A stretch of DNA of 32,252 nt, from contig CANJPG010000036.1 of NCBI GenBank assembly GCA_947476065.1, positions 1 to 32,252 of the forward strand, in the 5' to 3' direction. Shown here piece after piece: positions 25,796 through 32,252 of the stretch. This DNA is from Fidelibacterota bacterium. GTDB taxonomy: Bacteria > Pseudomonadota > Alphaproteobacteria > Rhodospirillales > Rhodospirillaceae. The notes under the pieces are model-generated. The model saw nothing but the letters and a program-made list of their open reading frames with translations, made no database searches and was not told the origin of the DNA. A program made the position numbers and the translations under genes. The stretch's first letter is position 1; each line of letters begins with the position of its first letter.

Positions 25796-25809
25796 GTTAA
25801 TATATTAAC
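25796..25809. promoter_or_regulatory. Palindromic TTAAC site between ctrA and fliI
   Basis: GTTAATATATTAAC is a perfect 14-bp palindrome. Each arm is a GTTAA/TTAAC half-site like the CtrA half-site, but the halves are inverted and 4 bp apart, unlike the classical direct TTAA-N7-TTAA. On the minus strand a TATAGT -10-like hexamer follows, placing the palindrome around a -35 position for ctrA. A GAATC (GANTC methylation type) lies at 25843-25847. Confidence 0.45.
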
Positions 25810-25990
25810 ATAGGTTATCAACAGATACCACTGAAACCTCAGGAATCGTTGTTTTGACCCTTTTGGGGGCCGCGACTGAGGTGCCGATACGCGATATTTT
25901 ACGGCACGTTAACGCCACTACCCTAGAAACGATGTTCTCGACCGTTGGTTTCGAGCAACGGGTCCTACGCCAGAAGGCGGTCGGTCCCCC

Positions 25991-25995
25991 AGGAG
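25991..25995 (+). promoter_or_regulatory. Shine-Dalgarno that sets the fliI start
   Basis: AGGAG lies 5 nt before the GTG at 26001. It is the best ribosome binding site in the first 150 bases of the open frame and gives a protein of normal FliI length, so it decides the start over the TTG at 25854. Confidence 0.7.
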
Positions 25996-26000
25996 TTAAT

Positions 26001-27374
26001 GTGGTCAATATTACCTCGCTGCTAGGCGAATTAGATCGTCTGCCAACCCACCAGATTTTCGGCAAGGTCGCGGCCGTCCAAGGGTTGCTGGTCGAGGTTT
26101 CCGGCGTCCAGAACAACCTGTCGGTTGGCGACCGCTGTAACGTGGTGGCGCGCGATGGCCGCATCGTTCCCTGCGAAGTCGTCGGGTTTCGTAATAGCCG
26201 CGCGCTCGTCATGCCATTCGGGCAACTGGAAGGCATTGGACTTGGCTGCCGCGCTGAAATCGCCGAAGCCGCCCCCTCAATTTACCCCGACGACAGCTGG
26301 CTGGGTCGGGTCATCAGCGGCATGGGTAAGCCCGTTGACGGCGGCGGCGCTCTCGGTGCGGGCCCTGCGGCCTATCCCATCAAGGCACCGCCGCCGCCGG
26401 CTCATATGCGTAAGCGTATCGGCGGAAAACTGGATCTCGGCATACGTGCCCTTAACACCTTCACCACCAGCTGCCACGGCCAGCGCATGGGCATTTTTGC
26501 CGGTTCTGGCGTCGGCAAATCCACGATCCTTTCCATGATGGCGCGCTACACCAACGCGGATGTCACCGTCGTCGGCCTGGTCGGCGAACGCGGTCGAGAG
26601 GCCCGTGAGTTCATCGAGGACGACCTCGGGGCTGAGGGGCTGGCCCGCAGCGTCGTGGTGGTGTCCACCTCCGATGAGCCGCCGTTGATGCGCCGCCAGG
26701 CAGCTTACGTGACCATGGCTGTCGCCGAATATTTCCGCGACCAGGGCAAAAACGTGCTGTGCCTGATGGACTCCGTCACCCGCTTTGCCATGGCGCAGCG
26801 AGAAATCAGCCTCTCCGCGGGCGAGCCGCCGGCGACCAAAGGCTATACCCCAGCGGTATTTGCAGAGCTGCCGAAGCTTCTCGAGCGCGCCGGCCCCGGT
26901 AAACGCAAGTCGGGTAATATTACCGCGCTATTCACCGTGCTGGTGGAAGGTGACGATCACAACGAACCGATCTCCGACGCCGTGCGCGGTATTCTCGACG
27001 GTCACATCGTCCTTGATCGCGCCATAGCCGAACGCGGCCGTTTCCCGGCCATGAACATTCTGCGCTCGATCTCGCGTACCATGCCGGGCTGCAATACCGA
27101 TGATCAAAACGTGCTGATTACGCGCGCCCGCAAAATTATTTCGTCATACGAAGACATGGCTGAATTGATTCGATTGGGTGCCTATCGCAAGGGCACCAAT
27201 CCGGAGGTCGACGAGGCGATCTATTATTATCCGAGGATCGAGGAGTTCCTGCGCCAGGGCAAGGACGATCACAGCGATCTCGATACCTGTTACAAACTGC
27301 TCGCCGAAGTGCTGCGCCCACCCGCCGAAACAGCGGCCCCGATCGAACAACCCGCCCGCCGGCCGGCGCGCTAG
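26001..27374 (+). CDS. fliI: Flagellar export ATPase FliI
   Basis: FliI is the hexameric ATPase of the flagellar type III export apparatus at the cytoplasmic base of the motor. This protein of about 457 residues has the beta-barrel N-domain, Walker A FAGSGVGKST (about 166-175), GLVGERGREAREF, Walker B VLCLMDSVTRFA, and the FliI-type run SAGEPPATKGYTPAVFAELP. LVEGDDHNEPISDAVRGILD follows. The GTG start is chosen because of AGGAG at 25991-25995; an open frame reaches back to a TTG at 25854, but that adds 49 residues unlike the family. fliJ follows 17 bp downstream. Divergence from ctrA suggests direct CtrA control, as for flagellar genes in related bacteria. Confidence 0.95.
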   Translation: MVNITSLLGELDRLPTHQIFGKVAAVQGLLVEVSGVQNNLSVGDRCNVVARDGRIVPCEVVGFRNSRALVMPFGQLEGIGLGCRAEIAEAAPSIYPDDSWLGRVISGMGKPVDGGGALGAGPAAYPIKAPPPPAHMRKRIGGKLDLGIRALNTFTTSCHGQRMGIFAGSGVGKSTILSMMARYTNADVTVVGLVGERGREAREFIEDDLGAEGLARSVVVVSTSDEPPLMRRQAAYVTMAVAEYFRDQGKNVLCLMDSVTRFAMAQREISLSAGEPPATKGYTPAVFAELPKLLERAGPGKRKSGNITALFTVLVEGDDHNEPISDAVRGILDGHIVLDRAIAERGRFPAMNILRSISRTMPGCNTDDQNVLITRARKIISSYEDMAELIRLGAYRKGTNPEVDEAIYYYPRIEEFLRQGKDDHSDLDTCYKLLAEVLRPPAETAAPIEQPARRPAR

Positions 27375-27391
27375 TGGACGCAAACCTCTAA

Positions 27392-27817
27392 ATGCCGAAA
27401 AAAGACCTCCATACGCTGATTCGCCTGCGCAAATGGGACGTGGATGAAAAGCAGCGAGCGCTTGCTGTCCTGCTGCGCCACGAGGAATCCGTCATCGAGC
27501 GCCAAAAGGCGTTGGAGGCCGAGGTCATCAATGAACTGGCACAGACAAGTCTGATGCCGGCTGATCAGCGCGGCACCCTACCGGGTTATCTGAAGCGGTG
27601 CGAAAATCACCGGGCAGGCCTGGCGGCCGCTTTACAGGATATCCGCCAGCGGATCACCGGCGCTCAGGAACACCTCGCCGAAGCCTATCGCAGGCTAAAA
27701 ACTTTCGAAGTCACGCAAGAGCAGCGCGATTTGTTTGAAGATCAGGAAGATGCCCGTCTAGAGACTCTTGAACTTAACGAAATCGGACTTAATCTTCATC
27801 GGCGTAAAACAGCTTAG
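27392..27817 (+). CDS. fliJ: Flagellar export chaperone FliJ
   Basis: This 141-residue, strongly charged, almost wholly helical protein fits FliJ, the coiled-coil stalk that couples the FliI hexamer to the export gate and escorts chaperones. The N-terminal helix carries LIRLRKWDVDEKQRALAVLL, followed by a second long helix with GYLKRCENHRAGLAAALQD and a charged C-terminal stretch. FliJ is poorly conserved, and the assignment rests on size, coiled-coil character and position directly after fliI (17-bp gap). No strong Shine-Dalgarno sequence is seen before the ATG, so translation may be coupled to fliI. A receiver-domain gene follows 15 bp downstream. Confidence 0.85.
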   Translation: MPKKDLHTLIRLRKWDVDEKQRALAVLLRHEESVIERQKALEAEVINELAQTSLMPADQRGTLPGYLKRCENHRAGLAAALQDIRQRITGAQEHLAEAYRRLKTFEVTQEQRDLFEDQEDARLETLELNEIGLNLHRRKTA

Positions 27818-27832
27818 TCCCACGACCCCGCC

Positions 27833-28312
27833 ATGCCACACACACGTGTCCATAGCCTGAGCGGCGAGCCCGATTTCAAGAGCCTTCATATCTTGATCGT
27901 CGATGACGACGCCCCCATGCTGGATTTGATCGAAGCGCTTCTGCAGTCGATTGGCGTGGGGCATGTCACGCGCGCGGACAGCGGCGTGGATGCTTTTGCC
28001 AAGCTGTCTAAAACTGATCGGGTCGTCGATTGTGTGCTCTGCGACTACACCATGGCCAACGGCAACGGTCTGCAGCTTCTGCAGGCCATCCGTATGGGAC
28101 AGATCAAATACTTTCGTCCCGATGCCTGCTTCGTCCTTTTGACGGCGTCCAGCGACCCAACCACCGTTGCGATGGCAATGGAGTTGGACGTCAATGGCTA
28201 CCTGGTCAAACCCGTGACGTCCGACAAGCTGCGTGTCGCGATTTCCAAGGCCCGCGCACGTTCCTTCCGCATCAATTTCCAGAAGTATTCTCAAGTCGTC
28301 GTGCCGGCCTGA
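27833..28312 (+). CDS. CheY-like response regulator in the fliIJ operon
   Basis: This 159-residue receiver protein has an N-terminal extension of about 16 residues, then HILIVDDDAP (acidic pocket 24-26), phosphoacceptor Asp71 in VLCDYTMANGNG, Thr104 (VLLTASSD) and Lys126 in YLVKPV. A basic C-terminal helix (KARARSFRINFQKYS) follows. No DNA-binding or enzymatic domain is attached. It lies 15 bp after fliJ and just before a second, broken receiver gene, so it is likely cotranscribed with the flagellar export genes and may modulate motility. The cognate kinase is not visible. The MANG sequence in place of the usual M-P-x-M-D-G after the phosphosite is a subfamily feature. Confidence 0.92.
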   Translation: MPHTRVHSLSGEPDFKSLHILIVDDDAPMLDLIEALLQSIGVGHVTRADSGVDAFAKLSKTDRVVDCVLCDYTMANGNGLQLLQAIRMGQIKYFRPDACFVLLTASSDPTTVAMAMELDVNGYLVKPVTSDKLRVAISKARARSFRINFQKYSQVVVPA

Positions 28313-28315
28313 TCA

Positions 28316-28712
28316 ATGTCTGACGTCGACAAATCCTCGTTGAATACACTCCTGAAGGGCCGCAATGCGCTGGTGGTCGAGGACGAGGTGATCATTTCCT
28401 TTCTCATCCAAGACTTACTTGAGGAGCAGGGGGGGGGGGGGCGCCGTCTGGCACACTGGCAACGTTGCCGACGCCTTGGTGATTGTTGGTGAACGTACGT
28501 CCGATTTCGCCGTGCTTGATGTCAATGTTGCGGGCGACCTGGTGTATCCCGTTGCTGAAAAACTGGCCGCAAGAGGTGTGCCCTTCGTCTTCACCACGGG
28601 CTATGGCCGGGCAGGTATGCCGGAGAAATGGAATCAAACTCCCGTCCTGCAAAAGCCTTACGACGACCGCGCCCTGTCAAAGACGCTGGCCGAGATGTTG
28701 CAAGGCGTTTAG
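28316..28712 (+). pseudogene. Response regulator receiver gene, frameshifted at a poly-G tract
   Basis: The ATG at 28316 opens a receiver domain (GRNALVVEDEVIISFLIQDL), but the frame runs into 13 consecutive G at 28429-28441. It then reads RRLAHWQRC and stops early. The rest of the receiver (VWHTGNVADALVIVGERTSD, then FAVLDVNVAG, FVFTTGYGRAG and LQKPYDD) continues in the +1 frame to the stop at 28710-28712. Removing one G, or adding two, would give a complete single-domain regulator of about 131 residues with the phosphoacceptor Asp in VLDVN and Lys in LQKPY. Both halves are otherwise intact, which argues for a very recent mutation, phase variation or a homopolymer sequencing error. It follows the preceding receiver gene directly. 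Confidence 0.85.
28429..28441 (+). repeat. Poly-G run of 13 inside a receiver gene
   Basis: Thirteen consecutive G break the reading frame of the surrounding response regulator. Tracts of this length slip readily in replication and are also a common sequencing error. Frame is restored at 12 or 15 G. Confidence 0.95.
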
Positions 28713-30001
28713 GGGGCGGCGGGTTTTGCAGCTGGCGGCGCGGTCCTGCCAAATCCGCCCACATCTTCCAATGCGTCGATGCGTACGTCCGGGCTCAGTT
28801 GGTTGACGTCCATAAAACCGCTGGCGCCGTCGGGCGTTGCCACGCGCAACCATTTGCCGCTGGGATCTGCCTCGGTTACCAGGACCAATGTTCCTTGATT
28901 CAATACGGCCAGAAGCTGGTAATTGTCGCCCGGTCCGGTGCGCAGGTTGGCCTGCTTGGCTGCCACGCTATAAACGCGCCCCGTCGGCACCGCTTGCGGC
29001 GTTACGCTTGTTGGCGCGGGCAGGTGCGTCAGGCTCAAGATCGGCGGGGCGTCGGGTTCAAGGATGTCTTTAACAAGCGCGGTCAAAGACACCGGGGCAA
29101 GAAGTGTCGCGCTCATGCTGATCGCCCCGACGAGCAAAGCCAAAGGCAGGAGCTGCGCCGTGGCACTCCAGCCTGGTTTCGCCCAACGGTCGCGCAACGG
29201 CCGCGCCGGATGGGAACTCAGGGACAGCAGCAGGCTATCGACCTCATGACGCAAGTGAGGCGTGACGGCGAATGCGATCGCCTGTTCGGCGGCGTTGCGG
29301 GCCAGTTCCATTTCGCCGCGCAAGCGGAAGGCGCGGGCCTGGCGCATCAATAGCCGCGCGTTGCGTTCAGGCGGTTTGCGCCCACCGCGGATATTGGTGA
29401 GCAGCGCCTTCACCGTCTCCTTGGGGCCGTTAGGCCATGCCCACCAGCCGGCAATCCAGGTCAGCAGCGACGCGCGCAGTGCCGTGCGGTCGGCGCAACT
29501 GCGGCAGTAGATGCCGGAAATGCCCCGGCGCTGCACTTTGTTCAAACGGCCCCAAACGAGGTCGAAGATGAGGTAGCGCGGTTGCGCCGTGATGCGTCCG
29601 CACTTGCACGTTGCCGGCTGTTCGCCGGCGCTAGCGGTTGGGTGCGGTTTGGGTTCAGCTTTGGCTTCTTGCGGGCGTTCTTTAGGCTTTTCGGCGGGCG
29701 CATCGCGCCTGCTGTCCTGGCGGCGTGCGTGCGACTGACTGCCATTGAAATCTGGCTTGGGTGGCGCATTGCGCCAGGGGCGGTCATAGCTCGCCCGCTT
29801 GTCCGGATCGCTGAGAGTCTCGTAGGCCTCGTGCAGGCGATGAAATTGCTTCGCGGCAATTGGCGATGGATTGAAGTCGGGGTGCAGGCGCTTCGCCTTG
29901 CTGCGGTAAGCCGCCTTGATGGCATCGCCGTCGGCGTCTTCGTTGATGCCGAGCGCGATGTAATAGCCTTTAGGGTCGCGTGCCATATTCATCTCGGGCA
30001 C
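28709..30001 (-). CDS. J-domain protein with zinc motif, membrane helix and SH3-type domain
   Basis: This 430-residue protein has an N-terminal J domain with HPD at 40-42 (RSKAKRLHPDFN), the site that stimulates DnaK ATPase. An acidic-basic linker (about 75-130) follows, then a possible metal site (CKCG ... CRSCAD) and amphipathic helices resembling a TPR-like repeat (ARLLMRQARAFRLRGEMELA). One hydrophobic helix lies near 280-305 (LLPLALLVGAISMSATLLA). A bacterial SH3 domain follows at about 345-405 (ANLRTGPGDNYQLLAVL, GKWLRVATPDG). It is probably anchored with J in the cytoplasm and SH3 in the periplasm. The start is GTG 30001; ATG at 29992 or 29986 is equally possible. It follows the unknown gene by 3 bp, and its stop overlaps the convergent receiver pseudogene by 4 bp. 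Confidence 0.85.
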   Translation of the reverse strand: MPEMNMARDPKGYYIALGINEDADGDAIKAAYRSKAKRLHPDFNPSPIAAKQFHRLHEAYETLSDPDKRASYDRPWRNAPPKPDFNGSQSHARRQDSRRDAPAEKPKERPQEAKAEPKPHPTASAGEQPATCKCGRITAQPRYLIFDLVWGRLNKVQRRGISGIYCRSCADRTALRASLLTWIAGWWAWPNGPKETVKALLTNIRGGRKPPERNARLLMRQARAFRLRGEMELARNAAEQAIAFAVTPHLRHEVDSLLLSLSSHPARPLRDRWAKPGWSATAQLLPLALLVGAISMSATLLAPVSLTALVKDILEPDAPPILSLTHLPAPTSVTPQAVPTGRVYSVAAKQANLRTGPGDNYQLLAVLNQGTLVLVTEADPSGKWLRVATPDGASGFMDVNQLSPDVRIDALEDVGGFGRTAPPAAKPAAP

Positions 30002-30004
30002 GGC

Positions 30005-30379
30005 CTACGGACTCTTGAACATCGACGTGTGGTTCCAGCCGGGCTGGCGGTCTTCCACCGTCACCGAATGGTTCACTGCACCATTAGAGCTGCGGTTGAC
30101 GGTGACGCGCAGCCATTTTGGTACCAGCTCATTGGACACGTCGCCGGCCACAAGGGCGGCCAACGCCTCGGGCGTCGTCACGGGCGCCGACTCCAGAGCT
30201 CTGACATAGGCGTCGAAACCCGCGCGCGTCAGCACGTGTTGATCGGGCACGTAACTGACGGCCAGCGCCAGGCCGTTGTTCAAGGCACTCGACAATGTTG
30301 CAATTGTCATGAGGCCCACAGCGGGCGCAGGCATGACTTCAAGTAACTGCCGGCAGTTGTCGGTTGAGATCGCGGTCAT
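30005..30379 (-). CDS. Unknown conserved-looking protein
   Basis: I do not recognise this 124-residue protein. It is soluble, with an Ala/Leu-rich N-terminal half (TIATLSSALNNGLALAVSYV), a helical middle and a strand-rich end (VPKWLRVTVNRSSNG, then VNHSVTVEDRQPGW). There is no signal peptide or membrane helix; the single cysteine is residue 9. The gene looks real: the ATG at 30379 is preceded by TGGTGA, codon use is normal, and it sits 60 bp after the FliK-like gene and 3 bp before the J-domain gene, all on one strand. It is probably cotranscribed with the J-domain protein. No function can be assigned. Confidence 0.75.
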   Translation of the reverse strand: MTAISTDNCRQLLEVMPAPAVGLMTIATLSSALNNGLALAVSYVPDQHVLTRAGFDAYVRALESAPVTTPEALAALVAGDVSNELVPKWLRVTVNRSSNGAVNHSVTVEDRQPGWNHTSMFKSP

Positions 30380-30439
30380 TTCACCAGTTTGTCGAAGGCG
30401 CGCAAACGATTGGTTAATAAACGCCAGAATAGGCCGTTT

Positions 30440-32252
30440 TTAGGCCCAAAGCCCGGATTTATCGGCCGTCCAGCCGCCGGCCTGGCCAATGGGATCGGCG
30501 AATTTCTTGACGACCTGGAAAGTTAACCCGCCTTTCAAGCCCATGGCGGCGTTGGAGGCGGCAAGGATGCCCGTCAGATCCAGACGGATGTGGTCGGGCA
30601 GTGCGGTTTTGGTGCGGATCATCAAGTCGAGCGCCCGAGTTTCTTTTCGGAACATGCCGTCGAGTTGCATGGAGCCCATGCGCGACAGATCGAGATTGAT
30701 CAGAAAGCGCGTGCCGCCGCCGCCGGCTTTCTTTTTGCCATCGCCGTCGCCGTCGTTTTCACGGCGCGTGATAAGCGCGATGCGATCGATCTGTCCATTG
30801 GCGTTCCACGGTATTGGCAAGGTGCGCCATTCCGTTGCCGTCTCGCGCGCCCGTGATGAGAGAGCGGCAACCTCTTCGGAAAGCTGGGACGACAAATGCG
30901 CGCCGCGCGGACCTGCCCGTTCCAAGGCGCGTAGCGTGATGTCCCCAGGCCACTGGCGCGAATCGCCGCTGCGCATGGCTTGGGCGAAGGAGATCAGGGC
31001 TGCTGCCGTGCGCGGACCACCGTCGGGTATAGCCTGCGCGAGTTGTTGCGCCGTCTGCGGATCGACGCGCTGTAGGAGGGTGAGCGATTCAGCCAGTGTC
31101 GGCCAGCCCACAGGGGTGCCCGCCGCAATGCTGAGCGGCAGTGCGGCCGGCGGCGCCGGCGCCGGCAGGCCAGGTCTTGGATCAAGTTGAGCGGTGATCT
31201 CCAATACCATGCGCGTACCGGCAGGCAGGTTGGCACGCACATTCAACTGAATCTGCCCTGCCTCGGTCTCAACAATCGGTGCGCCATCGGGCGACACCGC
31301 GATCACCATGGCGCTCAACGTTGTTATCGGCGGCAACGGTTGGACCGCCACCGGCGGGGACGGTGGCGGTGTCCCGAGACCTTGCGGCCCGGGCAGGACA
31401 AGGCCGGGTTGAGGTGATGGTGTTGTGGCGGGCTGAGGCGCGATCGGCTGGGGTTGGGTGACGTCGGGTCCCGACACGATGCCGGACGTTGGCGCTGCTA
31501 TAGGGGCTGCCACGGCCACAGCTGCACCGGCAGTCGCTGGTGGTGGCACCAGCGCCAAAGTGTTTGGGGCGAGCGGCACCGACGCTGCGCCGGACGGTAG
31601 CTGAATACTCACAACGCGCAGGCTGAGTTCGCTGCCGGCCAGGGGTGTGAACATCTGCGACGGTGAAGCAGGCAAATTGGCTGCCATCACGGGAAGATTG
31701 CCCGGCGTCGCTACATTCTGCTGCGTCGGTGTCATGGTGATCGGCAGACCTGCCGTAACCAATGCCGAAAAGGTATTGAGGCTGGTGATCGCCTGCGGGC
31801 CCGCAGGAAGCCATGCCGTCCCTGGTGGCAGGACTGCGATCTTCAGCAATGGGTTCTGTTCGGCCAGAACGGGCGGGGGTGCGGCTTGGGGCAGTCCCGC
31901 GCCGCGGATGTCCACGGCTTGGCGTGCCAGTTGCGCCAGAACCTGTGCAGCCGGTTGCCCGTCGATTGATATGATCCGTACACTGACTTGCGGTGTATTC
32001 GCGGCGGTGGGTGGCAAGGCGCTGCGTAAAACCTCCAGGGCGACGCGCGCATTTTCGGGTAATTGCACCGGCAGACGGATGGTTACATCGCCTGCGGGGG
32101 TGCGCAGGGTAACGGCGGGCTTTCCCGCGGCGTCGGTTGGCGCCGCCGTTGCTGCAACGATCGCTTCAAGAACGGTCCCGGGTGCTGCAGCGGCGACAGC
32201 CGGCGGCGGTTCGACGATTTGCACCACCGGCGCCGTTGCCGGTGCGGCCACG
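30440..32252 (-). CDS. FliK-like Pro/Ala-rich protein (partial, N-terminus off window)
   Basis: The last 603 residues of a larger protein are visible; the start lies beyond the right edge. The first 400 residues or so are low-complexity Pro/Ala/Thr/Gln-rich sequence, as in hook-length rulers. The C-terminal part (about 480-590) is compact: WRTLPIPWNANGQIDRIALI, then RFLINLDLSRMGSMQLDGMF, LDLMIRTKTALPDHIRLDL and TFQVVKKFADPI. This fits the strand-rich pattern seen in the FliK/Flg_hook substrate-switch domain. FliK measures the hook and flips export specificity by contacting FlhB. Nearness to fliI/fliJ supports a flagellar role, but the match is weak and the protein could be another low-complexity surface or export factor. 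The N-terminus would be needed to decide. Confidence 0.55.
   Translation of the reverse strand, partial: VAAPATAPVVQIVEPPPAVAAAAPGTVLEAIVAATAAPTDAAGKPAVTLRTPAGDVTIRLPVQLPENARVALEVLRSALPPTAANTPQVSVRIISIDGQPAAQVLAQLARQAVDIRGAGLPQAAPPPVLAEQNPLLKIAVLPPGTAWLPAGPQAITSLNTFSALVTAGLPITMTPTQQNVATPGNLPVMAANLPASPSQMFTPLAGSELSLRVVSIQLPSGAASVPLAPNTLALVPPPATAGAAVAVAAPIAAPTSGIVSGPDVTQPQPIAPQPATTPSPQPGLVLPGPQGLGTPPPSPPVAVQPLPPITTLSAMVIAVSPDGAPIVETEAGQIQLNVRANLPAGTRMVLEITAQLDPRPGLPAPAPPAALPLSIAAGTPVGWPTLAESLTLLQRVDPQTAQQLAQAIPDGGPRTAAALISFAQAMRSGDSRQWPGDITLRALERAGPRGAHLSSQLSEEVAALSSRARETATEWRTLPIPWNANGQIDRIALITRRENDGDGDGKKKAGGGGTRFLINLDLSRMGSMQLDGMFRKETRALDLMIRTKTALPDHIRLDLTGILAASNAAMGLKGGLTFQVVKKFADPIGQAGGWTADKSGLWA

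Noticed and set aside
25900..25920. Possible sigma-54 promoter for fliI (GGCACG element)
   Set aside because: The GGCACG is not followed by a TTGC-type -12 element at the right distance.
31100..32252. Repeat-like Pro/Ala-rich DNA in the last gene, considered as a tandem repeat array
   Set aside because: No repeating unit of fixed length is visible; it is low-complexity coding sequence.

Overview
The window is chromosomal DNA of a flagellated alphaproteobacterium. The evidence is the cell-cycle regulator CtrA, the histidine phosphotransferase ChpT, flagellar fliI/fliJ, and GC-rich codon use. The genes are densely packed with many 4-bp stop/start overlaps. I see no tRNA, rRNA, CRISPR array, insertion sequence or phage gene, and no gene-free stretch longer than 300 bases. 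The genus cannot be fixed from the sequence alone.

Layout. (1) 1-7.5 kb is a surface-glycan locus. It holds a partial GDP-mannose-4,6-dehydratase-like gene, a NeuB-type synthase fused to a xylose-isomerase-like barrel, an FkbM methyltransferase, a divergent sulfotransferase-glycosyltransferase fusion, galE and a family-4 glycosyltransferase. (2) 7.5-8.5 kb carries a peroxiredoxin and hspQ. (3) 8.7-16.1 kb is a signalling block: two related PAS histidine kinases, a SpoIIAA-like protein, glycerate 2-kinase, a small unknown protein, a single-domain response regulator and a MarR regulator. (4) 16.4-20.5 kb is housekeeping: pyrD, a HAD phosphatase, nadK, moaA and a DUF3553 protein. (5) 20.6-22.5 kb is a tightly overlapping chpT - cheY-like - cheR operon. 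(6) 22.5-24.9 kb is an SxtJ / DUF5989 / carbamoyltransferase trio, probably modifying a surface or secreted metabolite. (7) 25.0-28.7 kb has ctrA, with a clear terminator, divergent from fliI-fliJ and two receiver-domain genes; the second is broken at a run of 13 G. (8) 28.7-32.25 kb on the minus strand has a FliK-like gene open at the window edge, an unknown gene, and an unusual J-domain/membrane/SH3 protein.

The themes are envelope glycan decoration (sulfation, carbamoylation, nonulosonate-type sugars) and the CtrA-ChpT phosphorelay next to flagellar and chemotaxis genes. The least ordinary items are the two enzyme fusions, the poly-G frameshift, the ChpT-CheY-CheR coupling and the membrane J-domain protein. 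No wholly new system is evident. Several start codons are reassigned here from ribosome binding sites and family alignments recalled from memory, and these are marked as inferences.
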